Shown: positions 34,072-42,107 of the stretch, piece by piece
Numbering within the stretch: position 1 is the first letter of the stretch
Layout: the number at the start of each line of letters is the position of its first letter
NCBI RefSeq assembly: GCF_016862195.1
Contig: NZ_BOMM01000047.1
Coordinates: 186,001 to 250,000, forward strand
Direction: 5' to 3'
Length of the DNA: 64,000 bases
Origin: Paractinoplanes ferrugineus
GTDB taxonomy: Bacteria; Actinomycetota; Actinomycetes; Mycobacteriales; Micromonosporaceae
Notes under the pieces: generated by a model
What the model saw: the letters and a program-made list of their open reading frames with translations, nothing else
Database searches by the model: none
What the model was told of the DNA's origin: nothing
Position numbers and translations under genes: made by a program

Positions 34072-34146
34072 ATGATCACCGACATGAGCCCACTCGTGGC
34101 TTCACCGCCCATAGAGCCACTCGCGCCACAAATTTCCAGGCCATAG
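34072..34146 (+). CDS. Candidate 24-residue peptide
   Basis: A small open frame with an AGGGA site five bases before its ATG lies 51 bases after transglutaminase homologue 3. The product begins MITDMSPLVASPPIEP, is rich in Pro and Ser, and ends in ISRP. It has no Cys. It could be a tiny precursor or leader peptide of the cluster or just chance; no family is recognised and nothing similar is seen elsewhere in the window. Confidence 0.3.
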   Translation: MITDMSPLVASPPIEPLAPQISRP

Positions 34147-34189
34147 CCCCGCCCTCGGACCAACCAATCGGCCCGCCCGCCGATCAGTG

Positions 34190-34217
34190 TTGACCACGCT
34201 CGATGTCCGTGTAGTAT
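34190..34217 (+). promoter_or_regulatory. Promoter of the StrR-type regulator gene
   Basis: TTGACC (34190-34195) and TAGTAT (34212-34217) are 16 bases apart in an AT-richer stretch. They are followed by a leader of about 170 bases before the ATG at 34395. The leader contains a 7-bp stem (AGATCCA/TGGATCT, 34237-34263). No known riboswitch was recognised. Confidence 0.55.
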
Positions 34218-34394
34218 TCTGCATCAGGTCAATGCAAGATCCAACGCGGGGGCGAGTGGATCTCATCTGTCGACACAGAACGTCTACTCCCCCATGCAAA
34301 TGAACGCCATCGCCAAGGCTTTCCAAAACCTCGGGATGACCGAATTTGTCAATCGCATTCCGCATTCAAGTTTTTCTCGGGGGAGAAATGCAGT

Positions 34395-35543
34395 ATGCAG
34401 AACGATCAAGCAGGCCCATTAAGCTCCGCGCCTTCCAGTCCACCGGTCATCGGGCAGGATTCACTGGAGATCGCCTGGGAAGCTGACCGGACGAAGATCG
34501 AGAAAGTCTCCATCAGCGCCATCCTGCCGGCCGACTCGCCGCGGCTGACCGGCGAGGATGCCGAGCACATCCAGCGGCTGGCCGCCAGCGACGCAAAACT
34601 GCCACCGATCGTCGTGCACCGGGCGACCATGCGGGTCATCGACGGCATGCACCGGCTGCACGCGGCTTGCGAACGGGCGCAGGAGGTCATCGACGTCCGC
34701 TTCTTCGAGGGCTCCGACCACGACGCTTTCGTGCTCGCGGTGAAGCTCAACGTCGAGCACGGTCTCCCGCTGAGCCGAGCCGACCGGACGGCCGCGGCCC
34801 ACCGGATTCTCACCATGTATCCGGCCTGGTCAAATCGCTTGATAGCGTCCGTCACCGGCCTGTCCGCCGGCACGATCAAGTTGTTCCGCCACAAGTTCGG
34901 AGCAACCGCGAACGCGACCGTCCGGGTCGGGCGGGACGGTCGGCACCGTCCGCTCGACGCGGTGGCCGGCCGCCTCGCCGCCAGCCGCGTCGTCACCCGC
35001 CGGCCCGATGCGTCACTTCGGGAGATCGCCCGCGAGGCCGGCGTGTCCCTGGCCACGGCCCGGGACGTACGGGAACGGATTCAGCACGGAGAGGACCCAC
35101 TGCCGCCGCTGCACCGCGCGCGGAACCCGACCGCCGGCGCCGACGGCCCGGAGGTCGCGGCCTGGGCGCCGGCTGAGCCGGCTGACATCGCCGACACCGT
35201 CCGGCCGGCCCGGGCCAAGACCTCGACGAACGAGGCGCCGGCCGGTCACCGCCCCACGCGCCGCGGCCACCTGACCGTGACCCGGCTGACCGAGGACGAG
35301 CCGGATGTCGCGGTCACCCTGAACAATCTCGCGAACGATCCGTCCTTGCGATTCACTGAATCGGGACGGCGACTGTTGCGCTGGCTGTTCGCCACGTCGA
35401 AGCCGTTGAAGGACTGGTCGGACATAATCGACAGCATTCCACCGCATTGCAGCTACATGGTGGCCGAGTTGGCCCGGCAATGCGCGGAGGAATGGCTCGG
35501 CTTCGCCGCCGAGATGAAAGCGATAACCGATCGGGCCGGATGA
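34395..35543 (+). CDS. StrR-type (ParB-domain) pathway-specific activator, TTA codon
   Basis: A 382-residue regulator. Residues about 38-115 are the ParB-like domain in the form typical of StrR, Bbr and Tei15* (ILPADSPRLTGEDAEHIQRLAASDAKLPPIVVHRATMRVIDGMHRLHAA). A helix-turn-helix region follows (SLREIAREAGVSLATARDVRERI, near residue 210). A basic linker and a helical C-terminus with LLRWLFATSKPLKDWSDIIDSIPPHCSYMVAELARQCAEEWLGFA complete it. StrR-family proteins activate antibiotic operons through inverted repeats with 11-base spacers, and two such sites lie in this island. Codon 9 is TTA (34419-34421), rare in such genomes and known to make translation depend on the bldA tRNA. A GGGGGAG site precedes the ATG. 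Confidence 0.92.
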   Translation: MQNDQAGPLSSAPSSPPVIGQDSLEIAWEADRTKIEKVSISAILPADSPRLTGEDAEHIQRLAASDAKLPPIVVHRATMRVIDGMHRLHAACERAQEVIDVRFFEGSDHDAFVLAVKLNVEHGLPLSRADRTAAAHRILTMYPAWSNRLIASVTGLSAGTIKLFRHKFGATANATVRVGRDGRHRPLDAVAGRLAASRVVTRRPDASLREIAREAGVSLATARDVRERIQHGEDPLPPLHRARNPTAGADGPEVAAWAPAEPADIADTVRPARAKTSTNEAPAGHRPTRRGHLTVTRLTEDEPDVAVTLNNLANDPSLRFTESGRRLLRWLFATSKPLKDWSDIIDSIPPHCSYMVAELARQCAEEWLGFAAEMKAITDRAG

Positions 35544-35684
35544 CAGAACATCCCGCGAATGTACGGTCAATTCGACCGGGACGGCATCGTCCGGCCCGCC
35601 GTTTCACTTTATTTCGACGCCGCGGAAATCCATGGTAAAGATGGAACAACGCGGCCTCGACCATTCACCTTCGCAGTTTGCTGA

Positions 35685-36296
35685 GTGGACGGGTGTGGCG
35701 TGATCACATGTGATGTCATCGACAGTTCGCCGATATTCCTTTCCGGGCTCACCAGAGTCCTGCAGGAAGCAGGGATCGAGGTTCTCAGCGCTGAGACCTC
35801 GCTGGGCGACCAGCCGTGCCGGTCGGCACAGGTGCTACTGATCGACGCGATCGTGGTACGGCCGCCCGGTTCGGCCGCCCGACTCAACCGGGAGACCGCC
35901 GGACGTGGGGTCCTGATCATGTACTCCGAGGCGCCGGACCCGAGCCTGAGCGAGCTGTGCGGGGTGTACGGGCTGGTGAGCAAGTCGGAGCCGGGACCCG
36001 TACTGATCGAAGCGGTGCGCGAGGTCGCCTGCCGACGGCCGTGGCCGCCGGTGCACACCATCGGGACAGCGCCGGCGGCAGCCGTCCGGACGCTCCCCGG
36101 CCAGCCGTTGTCCGAACGCGAGGAGCAGGTCCTGTCCCAGATCTCGCACGGCCTCACCCACAATCAGATCGCGACGCGGCTCGGGATCAGCCCGCACACG
36201 GTGGACACCTACGTCCGGCGTATCCGGGCCAAGCTGGACGCCGGCAACAAGGCGGAACTCACCCGGGCCGCTCTCCTCCTCCGGCTCGCCGGATGA
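35685..36296 (+). CDS. LuxR-type response regulator, atypical receiver
   Basis: A 203-residue protein from the GTG at 35685; a second GTG at 35700 is possible. Residues about 5-120 resemble a receiver domain: the Asp in VLLIDAIVVRP occupies the phosphorylation position, but the surrounding acidic pocket and the Lys region (LVSKSEPGP) are divergent. Residues about 138-200 are a LuxR/NarL HTH (LSEREEQVLSQISHGLTHNQIATRLGISPHTVDTYVRRIRAKL). No sensor kinase is adjacent. It overlaps the monooxygenase gene by four bases. It is likely a second cluster regulator, possibly acting without phosphorylation. Confidence 0.88.
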   Translation: MDGCGVITCDVIDSSPIFLSGLTRVLQEAGIEVLSAETSLGDQPCRSAQVLLIDAIVVRPPGSAARLNRETAGRGVLIMYSEAPDPSLSELCGVYGLVSKSEPGPVLIEAVREVACRRPWPPVHTIGTAPAAAVRTLPGQPLSEREEQVLSQISHGLTHNQIATRLGISPHTVDTYVRRIRAKLDAGNKAELTRAALLLRLAG

Positions 36297-37351
36297 AGGG
36301 GCCCAACTCCCCCGGCCGGGACAACGACGAGTTCGCGTTGTACACGCAGGGGCCACCCGGCACGGCCGCGGATCCCCTGGCCAGTCTCACCGAGGCGGCC
36401 CGTCTGGCCGATCATTACGGGTACACGGGCATGCTGCTCTTCTACAATCACCGGAGCCTCGAGCCGTGGCTGCTGGCTTCTGCATTGATCCACTGCACGC
36501 CCCGGCTCGTTCCCCTGATCGCGCTCCAGCCGTACGCCGTTCCGCCGACGGCGGCCGCGAAGATGGCCGCCACCCTGGCGAAGCTGTACGGCCGTCGAAT
36601 CGACATCAACCTGATCGCCGGAGCCGATCCGGCCGAGCTCGCACAGATCGGTGACACCACCGAGCACGACGCCCGCTACGCCCGTGCCACCGAGTACGTC
36701 CAGGTCCTCCGCAACGCCCTCGAATCGGACGAGCCGTTCAGCCACGCCGGCGAGCACTATCGATTCGATCGGCTCTTCCTCAACGCGTTCCTGGAACCGG
36801 GCCTACGTCCACGGGTGCTCGTCGCCGGTTCCTCCCCGGCCGGACGGGAGACCGCCGCGGCCGTCGCCGACGTCACCGTCACCCACCCCGACCCGGTGGG
36901 AACGTTCAGCCGGGACTTCGCCGCCACCGCACCACCCGGCGCGGGCATCGGCATCCGGATCGGTGTGCTCGCCCGTCCGACGGCTGAGCAGGCGTGGAAC
37001 GAGGCCCGCGCACGCTACCCGATCGACCGGGCCGCGATCGTCCGCACCCGGCTGAAGCAGAAGTCCCCGTCCGAGTGGACCAGGAGGCTGGCGGTGCTGG
37101 CCGCCGGTGCGGAAACCTACGACGAGGTCTACTGGACCGGCGCCTTCACCAGCGGGGCCTCCTCGTTCCCGCTGCTGGTCGGCGACTACGAACAGGTCGG
37201 CGCGTATCTCGGCCAGTACCACGCGGCCGGCGTACGGACGGTCCTCGCGGCCGGCGTCAACACCGCCGACGACTACCGGCACGCGGACCAGGTCTTCAGC
37301 CGCTTCCGCGACGGGCGGCAGCCGTCCGCCTTCAGCAAGCTACGAGAGTGA
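36293..37351 (+). CDS. LLM-class flavin-dependent monooxygenase
   Basis: A 352-residue luciferase-like TIM-barrel enzyme, reduced-FMN or F420 dependent. Typical parts are SLTEAARLADHYGYTGMLLFYNHRS at the N-terminus, TPRLVPLIALQPYAVPPTAAAKMAATLAKLYGRRIDINLIAG, and RVLVAGSSPAGRETAA. It is close to the alkanesulfonate monooxygenase (SsuD) group. BtrO of butirosin biosynthesis, which hydroxylates an ACP-bound acyl chain, is of the same superfamily, and here too a BtrK-like decarboxylase with ACP is present. A hydroxylating role on an ACP-bound unit is therefore possible. It starts inside the LuxR stop (ATGA) and converges on the methyltransferase at 37332 with a 20-base overlap. Confidence 0.9.
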   Translation: MKGPNSPGRDNDEFALYTQGPPGTAADPLASLTEAARLADHYGYTGMLLFYNHRSLEPWLLASALIHCTPRLVPLIALQPYAVPPTAAAKMAATLAKLYGRRIDINLIAGADPAELAQIGDTTEHDARYARATEYVQVLRNALESDEPFSHAGEHYRFDRLFLNAFLEPGLRPRVLVAGSSPAGRETAAAVADVTVTHPDPVGTFSRDFAATAPPGAGIGIRIGVLARPTAEQAWNEARARYPIDRAAIVRTRLKQKSPSEWTRRLAVLAAGAETYDEVYWTGAFTSGASSFPLLVGDYEQVGAYLGQYHAAGVRTVLAAGVNTADDYRHADQVFSRFRDGRQPSAFSKLRE

Positions 37352-38129
37352 ACTCGAACATGTCGTTCACGCCGGTCCGGAGGTAGTCGGCGCACTGGCT
37401 GTAGTACCTGAGATGCCGGTCGACGTCGCTCGCGGGACGCAGCCGTACCGCCTCGTCCCGATTCGCGGTCAGATTGACCACGAAGTGCTCCAGCGTTCGC
37501 ACATAGTGCGGCGCCAGCGATGCCGAGACCTGGACGTCGAATCCGGCGTCGGCGGCGGAACGGATCATCGCGTCCTTGGCGAGGACGCGGAACATGGGGC
37601 GGTCGGCGGTGACCGCGAGAACGACCATGACACCACCGGGCTGCAGGAGGGTCCGGCAGTGCGGGAAGAACTCCCGCTTGGCGGTGAAGTTCTCGAAGGC
37701 GTTCACGCAGATGATCCGGTCGACCGGCTCGGCGAACGATTCCCAGTTCTGGACCCGGAAGTCGACCCGGGCCGCTCCCGGCAGGCGGGCCAGCCGCTCG
37801 CGGGCGTACTCGTCCTGGTCCGGGTCCAGCGTGATCCCGACGACGTCGGCTCCAAGGTCCCGGGCCGCGGTGATGGCCGCCGCGCCCCATCCCGAGCCGA
37901 CGTCAAGCAGGCGATGACCCCGCTCCACCCGGCAGTGCGTCAGGACTGTGTCGATCTTCGTCCGCTGCGCCTGCGCCAGTGACATGTCAGCAGTCGTGAA
38001 GTAGCCCGACGAGTGGTTGAGGTCCGGATCGAGATACAGGCGGGCGTACGCCGTCCCGGATCGGTCCACGGCGCTCACCACGGCGGTGCCGTGGCCGCGA
38101 CCGGGTCCGGCGTAGGCGGACGTCGGCAC
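37332..38129 (-). CDS. CFA-synthase-like SAM methyltransferase
   Basis: A 265-residue class I methyltransferase of the cyclopropane-fatty-acid/mycolic acid synthase branch: YLDPDLNHSSGYFTTADMSLAQAQRTKIDTVL, SAM motif I LLDVGSGWGAAAITAA, GITLDPDQDEYARERL, and VDRIICVNAFENF. Such enzymes methylate or cyclopropanate double bonds, or methylate small molecules. With two acyl dehydrogenases in the island, an unsaturated acyl chain is a possible substrate (inference). The GTG at 38129 was chosen as start because the open frame further up runs under the divergent gene at 38266; the GTG at 38168 is an alternative. No strong ribosome binding site is seen. Confidence 0.85.
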   Translation of the reverse strand: MPTSAYAGPGRGHGTAVVSAVDRSGTAYARLYLDPDLNHSSGYFTTADMSLAQAQRTKIDTVLTHCRVERGHRLLDVGSGWGAAAITAARDLGADVVGITLDPDQDEYARERLARLPGAARVDFRVQNWESFAEPVDRIICVNAFENFTAKREFFPHCRTLLQPGGVMVVLAVTADRPMFRVLAKDAMIRSAADAGFDVQVSASLAPHYVRTLEHFVVNLTANRDEAVRLRPASDVDRHLRYYSQCADYLRTGVNDMFEFTLVAC

Positions 38130-38265
38130 AGGAATCTGAACATTCCTCGATGCTAGGAACTGGTGCACCGCCGGCCACGTCGCCGGAACTCGTGACACGA
38201 CGTGTCCGCAGCATGCCGTTACTGTCGCTGAATCGAGGTAGATCACCAGCTGAGAGGGACGAACG

Positions 38266-39174
38266 GTGGTGCGACAGCAGTCCGGCACGGACTCGGAGAC
38301 TCTGGTCTGCGAGCTGGCGGGCCAGTTCCTGAAAGGCGGCCGGCTGCCGTCCGCCGACTGCCGCCGGTTGACCACCGCCACGCCCGCCGCGCTGTACAGC
38401 GATGCGGACTTCGCCGCTCTCGCCGTCGAACGGCAGCTCGAGCCGGGTACCGACGACGGTTCGCGACGTCCCGGCGCGCGCCTCCGCGAGGTCGAGCTGC
38501 TGCCCGGCAACGATCGTGGGCGCGTCCTCGACCTCATGTGCGGAGTGGGCAACTACCTCGCCGCGATTGTCGACGCGGGCCAGCGCTACCGGTCCTATCT
38601 CGGTATCGATGTCAGCACCGCGGCATTGGCGGTGGCCCGATCGCGGTATCCGGCCGGTCCGATCCGATTCGTCCATGCTGACGTGTCGGAGGACGACACT
38701 GCTCTGGAGCCCTGCGACACGGTCCTGCTGACCTATGAGGCACTCAACCACGTCGACTTCGACGCCGCCCGCCGGTTGTTGCGGCGGGCGGCGGGCGCAC
38801 TCGCGCCGGACGGGCACATCCTGGCCGATCTCGCGCTTGCCGACGGACTGCCGGCAAGTCCCTTCCGCACCGCGGCGGAACTCCCGGACGGCTACCGCGC
38901 CGGTGATCCGGGGCCGTGCGTGGCGGTGGTGGAGGGGGTCCCGACCCGGGCAGCACCCGGCGTCTCGATCGCCTACCGGGTGCACCACCTCGCCGGCGAC
39001 CGGTGTCTGTTCCACTTCGGCTACCGGCAGTGGTATCCCACCGCGAGCACGGTCGCCCGGATGGTCGCGGCGGCCGGGCTCGTGGTCTCCGGCGAGCATC
39101 GGCTTCACGGCCCGGCCGGCGACGAGCCGGACGCGGCACACCGGGCCCGTCACTTCGTCCTGGCCCACCGATGA
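38266..39174 (+). CDS. Class I SAM-dependent methyltransferase
   Basis: A 302-residue protein with motif I VLDLMCGVGNYLAAIV, an acidic SAM-binding YLGIDVSTAALAVA, FVHADVSEDD and LLTYEALNHVDFDAARRLLRRAAGALAPDGHILADLAL. The C-terminal third (FHFGYRQWYPTASTVARMVAAAGL) gives substrate specificity that I cannot read. It is the first gene of a tightly packed rightward operon reaching to 45753, most members of which overlap or lie within 30 bases. The GTG start follows an AGAGGGA site. N-, O- or C-methylation of the cluster product is likely. Confidence 0.87.
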   Translation: MVRQQSGTDSETLVCELAGQFLKGGRLPSADCRRLTTATPAALYSDADFAALAVERQLEPGTDDGSRRPGARLREVELLPGNDRGRVLDLMCGVGNYLAAIVDAGQRYRSYLGIDVSTAALAVARSRYPAGPIRFVHADVSEDDTALEPCDTVLLTYEALNHVDFDAARRLLRRAAGALAPDGHILADLALADGLPASPFRTAAELPDGYRAGDPGPCVAVVEGVPTRAAPGVSIAYRVHHLAGDRCLFHFGYRQWYPTASTVARMVAAAGLVVSGEHRLHGPAGDEPDAAHRARHFVLAHR

Positions 39175-39199
39175 CCACTACTAGTGCGGGAGTACTGCG

Positions 39200-40045
39200 G
39201 TGACGCAAACGATCCTGCCCGATCCCTACTGGGCCAACATGATTCTCGGCCGGCTGGTCCACCTGCACGTCACGCTGGTGGAGGAGCAACTCCACCAGGA
39301 CCATCGTGCCGAGGTGGAGGTTCTGCTGCGGGACCGTTCGACGGCGGCGACAGTGGCCACGTCGCTGGACTCGGCCCTCCCCCGGCATCGGGTTTTCGCC
39401 CGACTGCTGCGGGACATGGCGGGCACGGGACTGGCGGGCAGCATCGAGCTGCACGAGCTGGTCGAGACGATCGAGGTGAGCACCGACGGCACTGGCCGAC
39501 CGTGGTCCGTGCTGGTGTGCGCCGACGGTTCCGCGGCGCCGGCCCGAAACGGCATCGCGCGTGCCCTGACCCACATCGATGAACTGACCCTCGGCATCCT
39601 TCCTCGGATCGGCCTGGGCATGATCGGGGTCGGCTCCCCGCCCCGGCAGTTCGCCGGAGCGCACCGGGAGACCCTGTTCCTCACCGCCGAGCAGTGGGAA
39701 CTGCCCACGGCGGATCTTGCCGAGTTGGTGCTCGCCGGCGCGGCCCGGGCGATCGTCGGCCAGTGGGCCGGGAGCGAGACACGCGCCTACGGCCTTGCGG
39801 GGCTACCGCCCAGCGTCCCCGCGCTGGCCCGTGACTTCGCCGTAGGAGTGTGCACCGAGGCCCGGCGCCGGGCCGGCGCCCCCAGAAACACCTGGTCCGG
39901 CCCGGAACCGGTGCAGGAGCCGAGTCTGCCGCTCGTCTCCGAGCTGGTGCGCTGCTGGTGGCCGGCATCCGGGCGGGCGCAGCACATCTTCAATTCCCCG
40001 TTCGACTACCTGACGAGCTTGGAGCCGGCACATGCACGTAGCTGA
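39200..40045 (+). CDS. Protein of unknown function in tailoring operon
   Basis: A 281-residue soluble protein starting at a GTG eight bases after GGGAG. I recognise no family. It has an alpha/beta-like composition, an ILGRLVHLHVTLVEEQLHQDH segment near the N-terminus, a Gly-rich LGMIGVGSPP segment near residue 135, an ALAGAARAIVGQW-like helix, and a conserved-looking C-terminus (IFNSPFDYLTSLEPA). No signal peptide or membrane helix is evident, and there is no HExxH, P-loop or SAM motif. Its end overlaps the 2OG oxygenase gene by 14 bases, so it is translationally coupled to tailoring enzymes and probably acts with them. Confidence 0.8.
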   Translation: MTQTILPDPYWANMILGRLVHLHVTLVEEQLHQDHRAEVEVLLRDRSTAATVATSLDSALPRHRVFARLLRDMAGTGLAGSIELHELVETIEVSTDGTGRPWSVLVCADGSAAPARNGIARALTHIDELTLGILPRIGLGMIGVGSPPRQFAGAHRETLFLTAEQWELPTADLAELVLAGAARAIVGQWAGSETRAYGLAGLPPSVPALARDFAVGVCTEARRRAGAPRNTWSGPEPVQEPSLPLVSELVRCWWPASGRAQHIFNSPFDYLTSLEPAHARS

Positions 40046-40727
40046 AACGCTGACTGTCAGCAGCATCCAGGGCTTTCTGGACCCGATCGATCTCCTCGAT
40101 CTCGACGTCGCGTTGCGCGAGGTTCGCGACGACGTCGACCGCGGCCGGCTCAGCGCCACGGCGCGTGCCGAGTCGGTCCACAGCATCGACGGGTTCACCA
40201 CGGCGCAGGCCATGGCGGTCTACGAGCCGCAGGGGCGCGACGAGCTGATGTCGCTGCCGGCGGGAGTGACCGCGGTTCTCGATCGCGCCGCGGCGCGGGC
40301 GCTCCCCGGACTCCGGACAGTTCTGCCGTCGGCGCGGGCGATGACCTACTGGACCTTCGTGAGCTACACCGAGGGCCAGTTCATCTCCCCCCACATCGAC
40401 CTCAGCGACAACGACCCCGATCCGGACCGGCCGAAGGTGGCCGGGCTGAGCATCTGCCTGACCGACATCGCCGACTACCGCGGCGGCGAGTTCTTCGTCG
40501 AGACCGCCTGCGATCCGGACCAGTGGATGACGAACGGCACCGGGACGCCGCGGGTCCGGGCCGAGTGCGACGAGTCGTCCGAGTGGTACCGGCGGCAGCC
40601 CCGGACCCGCTGGCGTTGTCGGCCCAACCGTGGTGACGCGGTGCTCTACGGCTCCCAGATGACCCACGGCACCGAACCGGTCACCGCCGGCCGGATCGAG
40701 AAGTTCATTGGATTTGTCACCGCCTGA
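40032..40727 (+). CDS. 2-oxoglutarate/Fe(II)-dependent oxygenase
   Basis: A 231-residue jelly-roll oxygenase of the prolyl-4-hydroxylase-like group. The iron triad is His121 and Asp123 (FISPHIDLSD) with His212 (GSQMTHGTEP). Arg221 in TAGRIEKFIGF binds 2-oxoglutarate. A GLSICLTDIADYRGGEFFV segment forms the barrel before an acidic insertion. It hydroxylates or otherwise oxidises an amino-acid side chain or small molecule. In this operon its target may be the carrier-bound product or the ribosomal peptide of the downstream unit. Confidence 0.92.
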   Translation: MHVAETLTVSSIQGFLDPIDLLDLDVALREVRDDVDRGRLSATARAESVHSIDGFTTAQAMAVYEPQGRDELMSLPAGVTAVLDRAAARALPGLRTVLPSARAMTYWTFVSYTEGQFISPHIDLSDNDPDPDRPKVAGLSICLTDIADYRGGEFFVETACDPDQWMTNGTGTPRVRAECDESSEWYRRQPRTRWRCRPNRGDAVLYGSQMTHGTEPVTAGRIEKFIGFVTA

Positions 40728-40765
40728 CCTGTCCCCGTCCCGAAGCAAAGGAAGTGGGAACCGCC

Positions 40766-41419
40766 GTGCGCGTACGAATGGCAATCCAGCTCGCCGCCGA
40801 GAACGAGAAGATGTCGGACTTCGAGCGGCTCACCACCATCTACTGGGCGCTGTCCGGAGCGCTGCACTACCGGGTTCCCGGAGCGGTCGTCGAGCTGGGT
40901 TGCAATGCCGGACTCACCAGCGTCTGGCTCGCCCAGATCATCCAGGATCTCGACCCCGCCCGAGAGCTGCACCTCTTCGATTCGTTCGAGGGGCTGCCCG
41001 CGCCCGGTGAGCTGGACACCTACCTGGACAAGGGGGATTGCTCGGCCGCACGGTCGGAGGTCGAGGCGAACTTCGCCACGTGGAAGCTGCCCCAGCCGCG
41101 GATCCACCCCGGCTGGTTCGACCGGACCCTGCCGGAGAGCTGCCCGCCGCAGATCGCCTTCGCCTATCTGGACGGCGATTTCTACGACTCCATCATGACC
41201 AGCCTGGAGAACGTCTACCCGCGCCTCGCGCCGGGTGGTGTCATCCTCGTCGACGACTACTGCGACCTGGACGCGAATCCGCGGGCCTGGAACGGTCTGC
41301 CGGGCGTCAAGAAGGCCTGCGACACGTACTTCGGCGTGGGCTCGCCCCTGCTCGAGGTGGTGGGCGGCACCGGTGATCTCAGCTTCGCCGCGATCCGGAA
41401 GCCGCTCGGCGATGAGTGA
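40766..41419 (+). CDS. TylF/MycF-like O-methyltransferase
   Basis: A 217-residue SAM- and Mg-dependent methyltransferase of the macrocin O-methyltransferase family: AVVELGCNAGLTSVWLAQI (motif I), LHLFDSFEGLPAPGELDTY, IAFAYLDGDFYDSIMTSLENVYPRLAPGGVILVDDYCDL with the metal-binding Asp residues. The family usually methylates hydroxyls of deoxysugars and other polyols, which would fit a cyclitol or sugar part of the product. The start is uncertain among GTG 40754, GTG 40766 and ATG 40778; 40766 has the best-placed purine-rich site. It overlaps the kinase gene that follows by eight bases. Confidence 0.9.
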   Translation: MRVRMAIQLAAENEKMSDFERLTTIYWALSGALHYRVPGAVVELGCNAGLTSVWLAQIIQDLDPARELHLFDSFEGLPAPGELDTYLDKGDCSAARSEVEANFATWKLPQPRIHPGWFDRTLPESCPPQIAFAYLDGDFYDSIMTSLENVYPRLAPGGVILVDDYCDLDANPRAWNGLPGVKKACDTYFGVGSPLLEVVGGTGDLSFAAIRKPLGDE

Positions 41420-42107
41420 CGCTCGCAGATATCCCTTCATCGTCCTCGAGGGAACGGACGGCAGCGGCAAATCCACCCTGCGCCGCCTGCTCCACGACCG
41501 GCTCAACGCGACCGGGCCGAGCTGCTTCATGGTGGGCCAGTTCAGCTGGCTGGACCCGGATGCCGGCCGGGTCATCATGGCCGCCCGCACCCAGCGCACC
41601 GGGTACAGCCGACGGGATCTCCGCGAGGCCTACGCCACCGACGTGCGGCTGCACCAGCTGCACAACATCCGGCCGGCCCTGGCAACGGTGCCGGTGATCG
41701 CCGACCGGTACATCTACAGCCACGCGGTCTATCACGAGGTCCTCTGGGGCATCCCGATGGAGGAGACCCTGCGTTTCCACCGCGAGAGCGACATGCTGCG
41801 GCCGGACGCGGTCATCTTCGTCGACACGGACGCGGACATCGCCAGCCGACGGGTCGTCACCCGCGGCCAGAACCCGCGGCCGCACGAGAACGAGCCGACG
41901 CTGCGGCGCCTGCACCGTGCTTACCAGGAGCTTTTCCTGGATGGCCGGCTCGGTGATCCGACGCTCAACGTGATCCGGGCCGAGAACACGGAGACGGCTG
42001 CCGCGGAGACCCTGGACGCCATCATGCCGCGAATCAGGGCGCTGTTCCCGGCGGACGACGCCGTAGCCCATCACCATCTTCGGGAGGGTGCGGTGCAACA
42101 TGTCTGA
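41412..42107 (+). CDS. Thymidylate-kinase-like P-loop kinase
   Basis: A 231-residue P-loop protein with Walker A EGTDGSGKST near residues 15-24, the DRY-like VIADRYIYSHAVYH and a LID region RRVVTRGQNPRPHENE. True dTMP kinases have a similar fold, but this copy lacks several of their usual residues and is embedded in a biosynthetic operon. It probably phosphorylates a small molecule or a nucleotide used in tailoring. It overlaps the methyltransferase before it and the protein kinase after it by eight bases each. Confidence 0.87.
   Translation: MSDARRYPFIVLEGTDGSGKSTLRRLLHDRLNATGPSCFMVGQFSWLDPDAGRVIMAARTQRTGYSRRDLREAYATDVRLHQLHNIRPALATVPVIADRYIYSHAVYHEVLWGIPMEETLRFHRESDMLRPDAVIFVDTDADIASRRVVTRGQNPRPHENEPTLRRLHRAYQELFLDGRLGDPTLNVIRAENTETAAAETLDAIMPRIRALFPADDAVAHHHLREGAVQHV

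Noticed and set aside
37332..38552. Methyltransferase start at 38552 (406 residues)
   Set aside because: The extra N-terminal part is antisense to the methyltransferase gene at 38266 and is not protein-like.
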